A stretch of DNA of 64,000 bases from contig JBLWYD010000010.1 of NCBI GenBank assembly GCA_048267165.1, positions 1-64,000 on the forward strand, in the 5' to 3' direction. Source of the DNA: PGYR01 sp048267165 (lineage in GTDB: Bacteria > Bacteroidota > Ignavibacteria > Kapaibacteriales > UBA2268). The position numbers were made by a program, and so were the translations under genes. How positions within the stretch are numbered: the stretch's first letter is position 1; every line of letters starts with the position of its first letter. This document shows positions 43,277-53,414 of this stretch, one piece after another. Under the pieces are notes generated by a model, which worked only from the letters and a program-made list of their open reading frames with translations, did no database searches and had not been told where the DNA came from.

Positions 43277-43302
43277 TGTAATTTAATCTTAAGTCAGAAG
43301 TA

Positions 43303-46300
43303 TTAAGCTTCTATCTTCTCTTCTGTTACTTCCTCAACTGGCTTCGGATTGTGTCCGAATATATTACCAATAGTACTTGCTATATGCATATCTTGGTATT
43401 TACGTAAACCAGTACCAGCCGGTATTAGTTGACCCAAGATAATGTTTTCTTTCAAGCCATTAAGGAAATCGACCTTAGCCGAAATAGAAGCGTCTGATAG
43501 AACTGCAGTAGTCTGTTGGAAAGAAGCAGCTGACAGCCAGCTTTCAGTTTTCAGAGATGCCTGAGTGATACCCAATAGTATTGGATCACCGATAGACGGC
43601 TCTGCTGCTCTGAATTCTGGAGGTGTTTTGCCTTTTTTCTTCAAGTCTTTAACTACAGCTTTTACTTTTCTTCTCGGATATAGATAATTTTCGTTGTAGT
43701 TCGAATCACCTTTGTCAGTTACGACTACTAGCGATTTAACAGCTTCGTTATCATCTATAAATCTAATCTTATCAAAGTTCTCGTTTTCTAGCATGTGTGT
43801 ATCACCCGAATCAATGATTTTCACTTTCTGAAGCATTTGACGAACAATTACTTCTATGTGCTTATCATTCAGCTTAACACCTTGCATACGGTAAACTTCT
43901 TGTATTTCATTTACTAAGTATTCTTGAACTGCGTTTGGTCCTTTGATCTTCAAGATATCGTGAGGGTTGATTGAACCTTCAGATATTCTATCACCAGCAC
44001 GGATAAAGTCTTTCTCTTGAACCAATATATGACGTCCTACAGGTACTAAGTATTCTGATTCAGTCCTTTCATCGAGTGAAGTAATTTTTACAACACGTTG
44101 ATTACGCTTAGGTTTCTCGAATGAAACGATACCATCGATTTCAGTAACAATAGCCGGATTATGCGGAGAACGTGCCTCGAACAATTCAGTTACCCTAGGC
44201 AAACCACCCGTGATATCTCTTGTACGACCCATGTCTCTTGCAATCTTAACTAATTGTGTACCTGACCCGATATCCTCATTATTCTCTACTCTTAGTTGAG
44301 AACGAGAAGGTATGTTGTATGTACGTATAACTTCGCCTGCTTCATCAAGTATTTCGATAGTAGGAGATTTAGTTCTATCTCTAGAATCAATAACTACTTT
44401 CGTAATGTGACCAGTTTGCTCATCATTCACTTCACGGTAAGTAACATTCGGTACTAAATCTTTATAATTTACTTTACCTGCTACTTCCGATACGATAGAA
44501 GAGTTATATGGATCCCATTCGTAGATTAGTTGTCCCTTAGTTACTTTATCGCCATCTTGAACTTCGATAGTTGCACCATAAGTAGCATCATAAGATGTTA
44601 ATTTACGGTTAGACTCTGGGTCAATAATATTGATAACACCACTACGTGAAACAACAATCATAATTTCGCCAGATTCACTGTGCGAAGTTACAGTTCTCAT
44701 ATTCTCGAACTGAATAATACCGTCAAATTTGGCATTAACAGTTGATTGAGAAGCTACCAAAGAAGCAGATCCACCTGTGTGGAACGTTCTTAGAGTAAGC
44801 TGTGTACCGGGTTCACCGATTGATTGTGAAGCTATAGTACCAACTGCTTCCCCTACGTCCACAAGACGTGAAGTTGACATATTACGTCCATAACACTTAG
44901 CACAAACACCACGACGGTTTTCGCATGTAAGTACAGAACGAATATTAACTTTCTCAACTGAAGAACCTTCTATTCTCTGAGCTTTATCTTCATCGATAAT
45001 TTCACCAGCGTTAACTAGTAACTCATCAGTAATATGATCATGAACATCTATTAGAGCAACACGACCAAGTATTCTTTCATAAAGCGGCTCTTTAACTTCT
45101 TCACCATCTTTAAGTGCTTCCATCTCAACACCCCTGATAGTACCACAGTCACGATCAGTTATGATCATATCTTGTGCTACATCATGCAATCTACGAGTCA
45201 AATAACCCGCATCTGCAGTTTTCAATGCTGTATCGGCAAGACCTTTACGAGCACCGTGAGTAGAGATAAAGTACTCAAGGATAGATAAACCTTCCTTAAA
45301 GTTAGAGATAATTGGGTTTTCGATTAGCTCACCCGTTGAACCAGAAACTGATTTCTTAGGTTTCGCCATCAGACCACGCATACCAGCTAACTGACGGATT
45401 TGCTCTTTTGACCCTCTCGCTTGAGAGTCAAGCATCATCCAGAATGAGTTAAATCCTTGCTTGTCTTTTGCTATTTCAGAATAAAGTTTATCGGCAACTT
45501 TGTTAGTCGCATTTGACCATGTATCGATAATTTTATTATATCTTTCACCACCACTGATTACACCGTTGATATAAGCAGACTCAATACCTTCTACTTTCTT
45601 ATCAGCAGCGTCAATGATTTTAGTTTTCAATTCAGGAATCTTTACGTCATGGATACTAACAGAAAGACCACCACGAGTTGCATAGAAGAAACCAAGTTCT
45701 TTTAGCTTGTCTAAGAATTTTACTGTTACATCCAGACCAGCAGCTCTAAAGCAAGAACCAATGATTTGTCTTAAACGTTTCTTAGTCAATAACTCATTAA
45801 TGTAGCCCAGTTCAACAGGTACTATGTCGTTAAACATAGCTCTACCAACTGTAGTTTCTATTATTTTCCCATTCCAACGAAGCTTAATTTTAGCGTGCAA
45901 ATGAACAATCTTATTGTCATAAGCTAATTTAACTTCTTCAGTATTACCGAACATTTTGCCTTCGCCGTGAGCGTCTGGCTTATGTTTAGTTAGGTAATAC
46001 ACACCCAATACCATATCTTGCGATGGAACAGCGATAGGATCACCATTCTGCGTATGCATAATATTATGAGGTGCAAGAATAAGTAAGAATGCTTCTAGTT
46101 GAGCTTCGTAACTAATTGGAAGATGGACTGCCATCTGATCACCGTCAAAATCGGCGTTGAATGCAGTACATACTAATGGGTGAAGCTGAATCGCTTTACC
46201 TTCGACCAATCTAGGTTGGAACGCTTGGATACCCAAACGGTGAAGCGTTGGTGCACGGTTAAGCATAACAGGGTGACCCTGAATTACTTTTTCCAATATA

Positions 46301-47553
46301 TCCCAAACTTCATCTGTCTTTCTTTCTACTAATTTTTTAGCTGACTTAACTGTTTTCACATATCCACGCTCTATCAACTTACGTATGATAAATGGTTTGA
46401 ATAGCTCAACAGCCATATCTTTAGGAAGACCACATTCGTGTAGTTTCAACTCAGGACCAACAACGATAACCGAACGACCAGAATAGTCAACACGTTTACC
46501 AAGTAAGTTCTGACGGAATCTACCAGATTTTCCTTTCAATGTATCTGCTAATGATTTCAATGCTCTTTGTGAATCACTACGAACAGCTCTTCTCGAATTA
46601 TCGAATAGTGCATCGACTGATTCTTGAAGCATACGTTTCTCATTTCTAAGAATAACTTCAGGAGCTTTGATATCGATTAGTCTTTTTAGTCTATTATTTC
46701 TGATTATAACCCTTCTGTAAAGGTCATTCAAATCAGAAGTCGCAAATCTACCACCTTCCAAAGGCACTAATGGTCTTAGGTCTGGTGGAATAACTGGAAT
46801 AATATCTAAAACCATCCAATCAGGATCATTTGGCATTTCTTTTTCAGCATTCGGACCGAATGAATCTAAGATAGTCAAACGTTTTAGAATATCTTTCTTT
46901 CTAGTTTGCGAAGTTTCAGTTTTTAATCTTTCTTTCAATCTATGGTAATCTTCTATAGGTTTAACCCTTTTTAGAAGTTCTTTGATTGCTTCTCCACCGA
47001 TTAGAGCAACGAACTTAGCTTCGTCTTCATCATCTAATTCAAAGTGTTCTGGTGGCAATGAATCTATTACTTCTAGATACTGCTCTTCTGTCAACAAATC
47101 TTTGATTTGAAGACCAGTTGTACCTGGCTGAACAACTACATAAGATTCGTAGTAAGCAATACGCTCTACATCTTTAGTAGTCATACCCAATATACCTGCT
47201 ATCTTACTAGGCAGCGTACGAAGGAACCATACGTGAACAACAGGAACTGCAAGCATGATGTGGCCCATACGTTCACGACGTACAGATTTTTGGGTAACTT
47301 CTACCCCACATCTATCACATACAATACCTTTGTATCTTATTCTTTTATACTTACCACACGCACATTCCCAATCTTTGATCGGGCCGAATATCTTCTCACA
47401 GAAAAGTCCATCCTTTTCTGGTCTGAAAGATCTATAGTTGATAGTTTCCGGCTTAGTTACTTCACCTCTTGACCTATTTAGTATGTCATCTGGCGAAGCA
47501 ATCTTGATGGAAATTTTATCATAACCTTTTTTCGGTAATGGTATTGATTGCAT
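43303..47553 (-). CDS. rpoC: RNA polymerase beta-prime subunit
   Basis: This 1416-residue subunit has the N-terminal zinc-binding segment (CACGKYKRIRYKGIVCDRCGVEV). The active-site loop is NADFDGDQMAVHLP, with three magnesium-binding aspartates. The trigger-loop and bridge regions follow, with GMRGLMAKPKKSVSGS and GEPGTQLTLRTFHTGG. Length is normal for the Bacteroidota/Chlorobiota group. The start ATG is embedded in a perfect palindrome that also holds the ribosome-binding site (47552-47567). Confidence 0.98.
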   Translation of the reverse strand: MQSIPLPKKGYDKISIKIASPDDILNRSRGEVTKPETINYRSFRPEKDGLFCEKIFGPIKDWECACGKYKRIRYKGIVCDRCGVEVTQKSVRRERMGHIMLAVPVVHVWFLRTLPSKIAGILGMTTKDVERIAYYESYVVVQPGTTGLQIKDLLTEEQYLEVIDSLPPEHFELDDEDEAKFVALIGGEAIKELLKRVKPIEDYHRLKERLKTETSQTRKKDILKRLTILDSFGPNAEKEMPNDPDWMVLDIIPVIPPDLRPLVPLEGGRFATSDLNDLYRRVIIRNNRLKRLIDIKAPEVILRNEKRMLQESVDALFDNSRRAVRSDSQRALKSLADTLKGKSGRFRQNLLGKRVDYSGRSVIVVGPELKLHECGLPKDMAVELFKPFIIRKLIERGYVKTVKSAKKLVERKTDEVWDILEKVIQGHPVMLNRAPTLHRLGIQAFQPRLVEGKAIQLHPLVCTAFNADFDGDQMAVHLPISYEAQLEAFLLILAPHNIMHTQNGDPIAVPSQDMVLGVYYLTKHKPDAHGEGKMFGNTEEVKLAYDNKIVHLHAKIKLRWNGKIIETTVGRAMFNDIVPVELGYINELLTKKRLRQIIGSCFRAAGLDVTVKFLDKLKELGFFYATRGGLSVSIHDVKIPELKTKIIDAADKKVEGIESAYINGVISGGERYNKIIDTWSNATNKVADKLYSEIAKDKQGFNSFWMMLDSQARGSKEQIRQLAGMRGLMAKPKKSVSGSTGELIENPIISNFKEGLSILEYFISTHGARKGLADTALKTADAGYLTRRLHDVAQDMIITDRDCGTIRGVEMEALKDGEEVKEPLYERILGRVALIDVHDHITDELLVNAGEIIDEDKAQRIEGSSVEKVNIRSVLTCENRRGVCAKCYGRNMSTSRLVDVGEAVGTIASQSIGEPGTQLTLRTFHTGGSASLVASQSTVNAKFDGIIQFENMRTVTSHSESGEIMIVVSRSGVINIIDPESNRKLTSYDATYGATIEVQDGDKVTKGQLIYEWDPYNSSIVSEVAGKVNYKDLVPNVTYREVNDEQTGHITKVVIDSRDRTKSPTIEILDEAGEVIRTYNIPSRSQLRVENNEDIGSGTQLVKIARDMGRTRDITGGLPRVTELFEARSPHNPAIVTEIDGIVSFEKPKRNQRVVKITSLDERTESEYLVPVGRHILVQEKDFIRAGDRISEGSINPHDILKIKGPNAVQEYLVNEIQEVYRMQGVKLNDKHIEVIVRQMLQKVKIIDSGDTHMLENENFDKIRFIDDNEAVKSLVVVTDKGDSNYNENYLYPRRKVKAVVKDLKKKGKTPPEFRAAEPSIGDPILLGITQASLKTESWLSAASFQQTTAVLSDASISAKVDFLNGLKENIILGQLIPAGTGLRKYQDMHIASTIGNIFGHNPKPVEEVTEEKIEA

Positions 47554-47567
47554 AGGAGTACTCCTAT
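47552..47567 (-). promoter_or_regulatory. Palindrome covering the rpoC ribosome-binding site
   Basis: ATAGGAGTACTCCTAT is a perfect 16-base palindrome. Its left half contains the AGGAG ribosome site and its last two bases are the first two of the rpoC ATG. A hairpin or dimer here could limit rpoC translation. The regulatory role is an inference. Confidence 0.6.
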
Positions 47568-47582
47568 TTATATTTTTTTAGT

Positions 47583-50500
47583 TTATTCAATTTCTATATC
47601 TAAACAAAGACCTTGTAGTTCCCTTACTAATACGTTGAATGATTCAGGTATATTAGGGTTAGGTAAGTTATCACCTTTTACAATCGCTTCGTACATTTTT
47701 GCTCTACCTTGTACATCATCAGACTTGAGAGTTAGCATCTCTTGTAGAGTATGAGCAGCTCCATAAGCTTCTAGTGCCCATACTTCCATCTCTCCTAATC
47801 TCTGACCACCAAATTGTGCTTTACCACCAAGAGGCTGTTGAGTTATTAGTGAGTATGGACCGATTGAACGTGCGTGAAGCTTATCTTCAACCAAGTGAGA
47901 TAGTTTAAGCATATAAATATACCCAACTGTTACTTCTTGATCAAATGCTTCTCCAGTTCTACCATCTATAAGTTTTGTTTTACCGTTTCTTGGTAAACCA
48001 GCTTCCTCAAGGAAGTCTCCAACTTCTTCCCAAGTTCCACCATCAAAGATAGGAGTAGCAAAGTGTACACCCATATTTTTACCGGCCCAACCTAGTGCAG
48101 TCTCATATAATTGACCCAAGTTCATACGCGAAGGTACACCTAGTGGGTTAAGAACTATATCGACAGGAGTTCCGTCTGGCAAGAATGGCATATCTTCAAG
48201 CTTTACAACCTTAGATACAATACCCTTGTTACCGTGACGACCCGCCATCTTATCACCAACTTGTAGTTTACGCTTTTTAGCAACATAAACTTTAGCCATT
48301 TGTAAGATACCCGGTTGTAATTCATCACCAGCAGCTAACTTGTTTTTCTCAGTTTTGAAGTCTGTTTTGACATCATTTCTGTATTTCAAGTAGTTAACGT
48401 ATAAATCTTTAAGTAAAGAAGAAGTTTTTTCATCTTCTACTATACCCGCGTCAACATCTAGCAATTCTGGTTTTAGCAATCCTTCTTCAAATTTATCAAG
48501 CAAATCAGCAGTTGTTACATTTGATCCACCACGATATACGTTTACGTTATTGTTCAGCTTCATACCCAAGATTTTCTTATCTAGTAGTATTGTGCCTAAT
48601 CTGCCGATGAACTCTTCGTCCACTTGCTTAACAACTTTACGTTCTCTTCTAGCGATTGCTTCTTTACGTTTTCTTTCTCTTGTTCTGATTTCTTTGTCAG
48701 TAGTCAATACTCTTCTAGAGAATAGTTTCGTATTGATAACCACACCTTTTAGTCCAGGGCTACCTTTCAGAGAAACATCTTTTACATCACCAGCTTTATC
48801 ACCAAAGATTGCTCTTAGTAATTTCTCTTCCGGAGTTGGATCTGTTTCACCTTTAGGAGTAATCTTACCAATAAGGATATCACCCTCACCGACTTTTGCT
48901 CCTGAACGGACTATACCGTGTTCATCAAGGTCTTTAGTTGATTCTTCACTTACGTTAGGAATCTCACGTGTAAATTCTTCTTCACCACGTTTAGTATCTC
49001 TTACCTGAAGTGTAAATTCTTCTATATGAATAGAAGTAAATACGTCTTCGGCTACAAATCTCTCAGATACGATAATCGCATCCTCAAAGTTGTACCCTCT
49101 CCAAGGCATGAATGCTACTAAAACGTTTTGTCCTAATCCAAGTTCGGCTTGTTCAGTCGAAGCACCATCACATAATGGCTGACCTTCTACTACTCTCTGA
49201 CCAGCTAATACTAGTGGCTTTTGGTTAATACAAGTATCTTGGTTAGTTCTGAAGAACTTTAATAATTTGTAAGTTTTTACTTCTTCGAATTCGAAACCGG
49301 TAATTCTATCATCTTCTGTTCTCTTATCTTCGTAGCGAACACGAATTTCCTTCGCACTCACATACTCAACAATCCCGTCAGATTCAGCCAATATCATTGT
49401 CTTAGAATCTTTAGCCGCTTTAGCTTCCATACCAGTACCTACGATAGGTGCATGTGGATCTAATAGAGGCACTGCTTGACGTTGCATATTCGCACCCATC
49501 AGGGCACGGTTGGCATCATCATGCTCAAGGAATGGAATCATAGAAGATGCAAGTGATGTAATCTGATCTGTAGATACGTCAATATAATCTACTTCTTCAG
49601 CAGAAACAAGTACGAAATCACCAGATTGACGAGCTTTTACTCTATCACCGATTAATCTACCATTTTCATCTGTAAGTGTAGAACAAGTACATATTACTTT
49701 ACCATCTTCTTTCTCAGCAGTCAAATACTCTATGTCTTCCGTTACTATACCGTTAATTACTTTACGGTAAGGAGTTTGGATGAAACCTAAAGTATTAATC
49801 TCTGCATGGATTGCAAGAGAAGAGATTAGACCGATATTCGGACCCTCAGGAGTTTCAATAGGACATAGACGACCATAATGTGTATAGTGAACGTCACGTA
49901 CCTCGAAACCAGCTCTTTCTCTTGTTAGACCACCTGGGCCTAATGCTGATGTTCTTCTTTTGTGAGTTATCTCTGCAAGTGGATTCGTTTGATCCATAAA
50001 CTGAGATAGTTGGTTAGTACCAAAGAATTGATTCACAACTGAACTAATAGTTCTAGCGTTAACTAACTCAGATGGAGTTAGGTTCTCACCATCGTGGATA
50101 CTTAATCTTTCTTTTATAGTACGAGCCATACGAGCAAGACCAACGTTGAATTGTGATCCAAGTTGCTCACCTACAGTTCTAACACGACGATTACCTAAGT
50201 GATCAATATCGTCACCAGTGTGTTTAGCTGTGTGTAGCTCTATAAGTTGTTTGATAATTTCAACGATATCAGTGTTAGTTAAAGTAGTAGTAGATTCATC
50301 AATATCAAGACCCAAACGGTCGTTTAATCTATATCTACCTACTATACCTAAATCATATCTCTTATCGCTGAAAAATAATCTTTCTAATAATAATTCTGCT
50401 GTTTCTACATCTGGCGGCTCACTTGATCTTAACGTTCTATATATTGACTCCAAAGCGTCATCTCTGTTACGAGAAGTATCTTTGGTAATAGTACGAGCGA

Positions 50501-51446
50501 TAAGTGGCTCATCAGTTGGGTCTATAAAGCCGTAAAGCTTTATGTCTTCAGCATCTGATTCTTTTAATTTCTTGAATAGTTCTTCGTCCAATACCATATC
50601 ACGAGTAGCTATGATTTCACCAGTAGCCATATCGATAACATCAGATGCTATTTTACGACCGATGTGATCATCGCCAACTTCTTCTAACTTATAATCATTA
50701 GCTAGACCAAATAGTGATAGGATATCTTCATCTGAAGAATATCCGATAGCACGAAGCAAAGTTGTAACTGGGAACTTTTTCTTTCTATCGATATACGCAT
50801 ACATTATTTCGTGTATATCAGTAGTAAACTCGACCCATGACCCTCTGAAAGGTATGATACGAGCTGAATAGATACGTGTTCCGTTAGGGTGAACTGCATC
50901 ATCAAAGAACACACCAGGTGAACGGTGGATTTGTGATACGATTACTCTTTCAGCACCGTTGATGATAAAAGTACCCTTTGGAGTCATAGAAGGAATGTTA
51001 CCAAGATATACTTCTTGTTCAACAGCTTCTATATAGTCCTCAGATTCTTTATCAGCTTTACTTGATAATCTAAGTTTAGCTTTTAACGGTTTAGAGTAAG
51101 TAAGTTCTCTTTCTCTACATTCTTCTTCTGAATATTTTGGTTTTTCAATAGTATATTCGATGAATTCTAACTGAAATATTTCTGAATTATCCAAGATAGG
51201 GAAATTCTGATGGAAAGACTGTTGAAGTCCTTTCATCTCTCTTTTGTGAGGAGGAACATTCTCTTGTAAGAAGTCATCATAAGCTTCTACTTGGATGTTC
51301 AACAAATCCGGATAGTTAGATTTAGAAATATTAGATTTTGCAAAGGTAACTCTATCTCTTAGTCTATGAATACCCCTAGAAGTAGTTAACTTTGGGTATT
51401 TTTGAACCAACGTAGAATTAATAGTTTCCTTAGTAATGGCACTCAT
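47583..51446 (-). CDS. rpoB: RNA polymerase beta subunit
   Basis: This 1287-residue subunit carries the rifampicin region FFGTNQLSQFMDQTNPLAEITHKRRTSALGPGG, with the usual sensitive residues. It also has the ETPEGPNIGLI and HGNKGIVSKV active-site regions and the C-terminal GKAQFGGQRLGEMEVWALEAYGAA. It sits between rplL and rpoC, the usual order. A terminator-like hairpin and a second structured region lie upstream (51493-51633). Confidence 0.98.
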   Translation of the reverse strand: MSAITKETINSTLVQKYPKLTTSRGIHRLRDRVTFAKSNISKSNYPDLLNIQVEAYDDFLQENVPPHKREMKGLQQSFHQNFPILDNSEIFQLEFIEYTIEKPKYSEEECRERELTYSKPLKAKLRLSSKADKESEDYIEAVEQEVYLGNIPSMTPKGTFIINGAERVIVSQIHRSPGVFFDDAVHPNGTRIYSARIIPFRGSWVEFTTDIHEIMYAYIDRKKKFPVTTLLRAIGYSSDEDILSLFGLANDYKLEEVGDDHIGRKIASDVIDMATGEIIATRDMVLDEELFKKLKESDAEDIKLYGFIDPTDEPLIARTITKDTSRNRDDALESIYRTLRSSEPPDVETAELLLERLFFSDKRYDLGIVGRYRLNDRLGLDIDESTTTLTNTDIVEIIKQLIELHTAKHTGDDIDHLGNRRVRTVGEQLGSQFNVGLARMARTIKERLSIHDGENLTPSELVNARTISSVVNQFFGTNQLSQFMDQTNPLAEITHKRRTSALGPGGLTRERAGFEVRDVHYTHYGRLCPIETPEGPNIGLISSLAIHAEINTLGFIQTPYRKVINGIVTEDIEYLTAEKEDGKVICTCSTLTDENGRLIGDRVKARQSGDFVLVSAEEVDYIDVSTDQITSLASSMIPFLEHDDANRALMGANMQRQAVPLLDPHAPIVGTGMEAKAAKDSKTMILAESDGIVEYVSAKEIRVRYEDKRTEDDRITGFEFEEVKTYKLLKFFRTNQDTCINQKPLVLAGQRVVEGQPLCDGASTEQAELGLGQNVLVAFMPWRGYNFEDAIIVSERFVAEDVFTSIHIEEFTLQVRDTKRGEEEFTREIPNVSEESTKDLDEHGIVRSGAKVGEGDILIGKITPKGETDPTPEEKLLRAIFGDKAGDVKDVSLKGSPGLKGVVINTKLFSRRVLTTDKEIRTRERKRKEAIARRERKVVKQVDEEFIGRLGTILLDKKILGMKLNNNVNVYRGGSNVTTADLLDKFEEGLLKPELLDVDAGIVEDEKTSSLLKDLYVNYLKYRNDVKTDFKTEKNKLAAGDELQPGILQMAKVYVAKKRKLQVGDKMAGRHGNKGIVSKVVKLEDMPFLPDGTPVDIVLNPLGVPSRMNLGQLYETALGWAGKNMGVHFATPIFDGGTWEEVGDFLEEAGLPRNGKTKLIDGRTGEAFDQEVTVGYIYMLKLSHLVEDKLHARSIGPYSLITQQPLGGKAQFGGQRLGEMEVWALEAYGAAHTLQEMLTLKSDDVQGRAKMYEAIVKGDNLPNPNIPESFNVLVRELQGLCLDIEIE

Positions 51447-51492
51447 ATTTGAAGTACTCCGATTTCTTCGTGTTCTTTATACAGGAAAAGGA

Positions 51493-51534
51493 TTTTTTGA
51501 CGAAGCACCTAACTTAAGGTATTTGGTCAAAAAA
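51493..51534 (-). promoter_or_regulatory. Nested inverted repeats in the rpoB leader
   Basis: Outer arms TTTTTTGAC (plus strand 51493-51501) and GTCAAAAAA (51526-51534) enclose the inner palindrome ACCTAACTTAAGGT (51507-51520). The structure lies 47-88 bases before the rpoB start, after the rplL terminator hairpin. It could be a regulatory leader of rpoBC; no known leader family was recognised. Confidence 0.45.
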
Positions 51535-51600
51535 CCCTGAATCTATATCAGAATATGTTTTTTATTAGATAAATTTATCAATACTTTTTAAAAAATATAT

Positions 51601-51633
51601 CGACTAAGCGATAAAGTTATATCGCCTAGCCGA
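51601..51633 (-). terminator. Hairpin between rplL and rpoB
   Basis: Arms CGACTAAGCGAT (51601-51612) and ATCGCCTAGCCG (51621-51632) form a stem with one or two wobble pairs. On the minus strand it is followed by ATATATTTTTTAAA. In many bacteria an attenuator lies at this position to set the ratio of ribosomal protein to polymerase. Confidence 0.75.
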
Positions 51634-51646
51634 TTAATTCATAGAA

Positions 51647-52021
51647 TTATTTTAACGTAACTTTAGCACCAGCTTCTTCAAGCTTAGCTTTTAGTTCGTC
51701 AGCTTCTGCTTTGTTCGCACCGTCTTTTACGATACAAGGAGCAGATTCAACTTTTTCTTTAGCTTCTTTCAAGCCAAGACCAGTGATTTCTCTAACTGCT
51801 TTGATAACATTAAGCTTGCTAGCTCCGATGTCAGTCAATTCTACGTCAAAGCTATCTTTAGCTTCTTCAGCAGCACCAGCGTCTCCGCCAGCAGCAGCCA
51901 TCATCATAGGTGCAGCAGCGCTAACACCGAATTTTTCTTCTAAAGCTTCTTTCAAAGCTGCAGCTTCAACTAATGTTAAAGCACCAATTTGTTCAACTAG
52001 CTTTTCAACTATTTCAGACAT
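51647..52021 (-). CDS. rplL: Ribosomal protein L7/L12
   Basis: This 124-residue stalk protein has the N-terminal dimerisation helices (EIVEKLVEQIGALTLVEAAALKEALEEKFG), an Ala-Gly-rich hinge and the factor-binding domain (KLNVIKAVREITGLGLKEAKEKVESAP). It recruits translational GTPases. An AGGAG site precedes it. The hairpin at 51601-51633 follows directly. Confidence 0.98.
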   Translation of the reverse strand: MSEIVEKLVEQIGALTLVEAAALKEALEEKFGVSAAAPMMMAAAGGDAGAAEEAKDSFDVELTDIGASKLNVIKAVREITGLGLKEAKEKVESAPCIVKDGANKAEADELKAKLEEAGAKVTLK

Positions 52022-52064
52022 ATAAAACTCCTAATAAAAAAATATTGTTTACTATTTAATAAAA

Positions 52065-52595
52065 TTAAGCGACATCGCTTTTTGATTTAATTGCTACGTG
52101 TATCACGTTAGCTAGATCGCGCATTACTGCACTAATTGCACCATGAATACCAGAAGCTGGAGCGTTGATTGAACCAACGATTGCAGCCATGATATCTTCT
52201 TTCGTAGGCAATGAAGCCAATGTTTTAAGCTGAGTACTATCAAAGTACTTACCATCTATGATGGCTGCTTTTAACTTTGGTCTTTCTTTGTCATCGAAAG
52301 CTTTCTTGATGATTTTAGCAGGAGTAACTGGATCTTCATAACCGAATACCATTCCAGAATAACCTTTGAAATCCGTCTCAGGGAAAGCAAAATTTTCATT
52401 GCCTTCTATTGCACGACGGAACGCTGTGTTCTTAGCTACTTTGTAATCAAAACCGCCTGCACGAAGTTCTGTTCGGAACTTATTCGCCTCAGCTACAGTC
52501 ATAGATTCAAAGTCAATTAGATAAGCAGCACTAGCTTTCTCAAGATATCCTTTTATCTCTTCGACTATTTGTTTTTTCTTCTCTAATGTAATCAT
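52065..52595 (-). CDS. rplJ: Ribosomal protein L10
   Basis: This 176-residue L10 starts MITLEKKKQIVEEIKGYLEKASAAYLIDF and ends with the helix that holds L7/L12 dimers. L10 forms the base of the stalk and in Escherichia coli represses its own operon. It is 43 bases before rplL. Confidence 0.97.
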   Translation of the reverse strand: MITLEKKKQIVEEIKGYLEKASAAYLIDFESMTVAEANKFRTELRAGGFDYKVAKNTAFRRAIEGNENFAFPETDFKGYSGMVFGYEDPVTPAKIIKKAFDDKERPKLKAAIIDGKYFDSTQLKTLASLPTKEDIMAAIVGSINAPASGIHGAISAVMRDLANVIHVAIKSKSDVA

Positions 52596-52621
52596 TGTGT
52601 TAGTTACCTTTTGTTATCCAA

Positions 52622-52661
52622 TTACGGATTAAATGTAGAAGCATTTAATTAGAGTGCGTAA
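52622..52661 (-). promoter_or_regulatory. Candidate L10 leader hairpin
   Basis: Between rplA and rplJ an outer pair TTACG/CGTAA (plus strand 52622-52626 and 52657-52661) encloses an inner hairpin with arms ATTAAATG and CATTTAAT (52628-52635 and 52642-52649). The ATG of rplJ lies about 27 bases downstream. The position suits an autoregulatory L10 leader. The sequence does not have the exact form of the known one, so this is a guess from location and structure. Confidence 0.45.
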
Positions 52662-52685
52662 ATTTTTTGTTTATTTCTATTGTTA

Positions 52686-53384
52686 TTAGCTTATTTTGAA
52701 ACTACTTTCATCTATATTCATACTAGGGCCCATTGTAGAGCTAACGTAAACATTTTTAACATATTTACCCTTAGCTGAAGATGGACGGCTTTTCAATATA
52801 GTTTCATAGAATAAGCTTACGTTATCTTTCAAAGCTTCTGCAGAGAAAGTACATTTGCCAACAGCACCGGCTATATTACCAGATTTGTCAACACGATACT
52901 CAATCTTACCAGCTTTAAGTTCTTCAACGGCTTTCGCTACGTCAAATGTAACTGTTCCAACTTTCGGATTAGGCATTAGTCCACGGGGTCCTAAAACACG
53001 ACCTAGTTTACCAACTTCACCCATCACGTCAGGAGTTGCTACGATTACATCTACGTCAGCCCAACCAGATTTGATTTTCTCAACGTATTCGTCAAGACCA
53101 GCGTAATCTGCACCAGCATCCAATGCTTCTTTATCTTTAGGAGATTTAGCAAATACTAATACTCTTACTGATTTACCAGTACCGTGAGGTAATGATACAG
53201 TACCACGGATATTTTGGTCAGATTTACGAGGATCAACCCCTAAGTTCATAGAGATTTCGAACGACTCGTCGAATTTTGCAGATGGGTTTGACTTTATAAA
53301 TGCAATGGCTTCATCTACGGAATACTTTTTATTTTTGTCTATTTTAGTCGCAATTGCTGCGTACTTTTTACCATGTTTGTTCAT
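52686..53384 (-). CDS. rplA: Ribosomal protein L1
   Basis: The 232-residue protein is taken from the ATG at 53384 (NKHGKKYAAIATKIDKNKKYSVDEAIAFI); a TTG 12 bases upstream is possible but less likely. It has the PNPKVGTVTFDVAKAVEELKAGKIEYRVDKSGN motif and VGKCTFSAEALKDNV. L1 forms the mobile stalk at the E site. It follows rplK. Confidence 0.97.
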   Translation of the reverse strand: MNKHGKKYAAIATKIDKNKKYSVDEAIAFIKSNPSAKFDESFEISMNLGVDPRKSDQNIRGTVSLPHGTGKSVRVLVFAKSPKDKEALDAGADYAGLDEYVEKIKSGWADVDVIVATPDVMGEVGKLGRVLGPRGLMPNPKVGTVTFDVAKAVEELKAGKIEYRVDKSGNIAGAVGKCTFSAEALKDNVSLFYETILKSRPSSAKGKYVKNVYVSSTMGPSMNIDESSFKIS

Positions 53385-53414
53385 TTTGATTTCCAATAAT
53401 TATGATGGATGAAA

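Noticed and set aside
53385..53396. A TTG start for rplA 12 bases upstream of the ATG
   Set aside because: The ATG at 53384 is closer to the family start and is preceded by a plausible purine-rich site.
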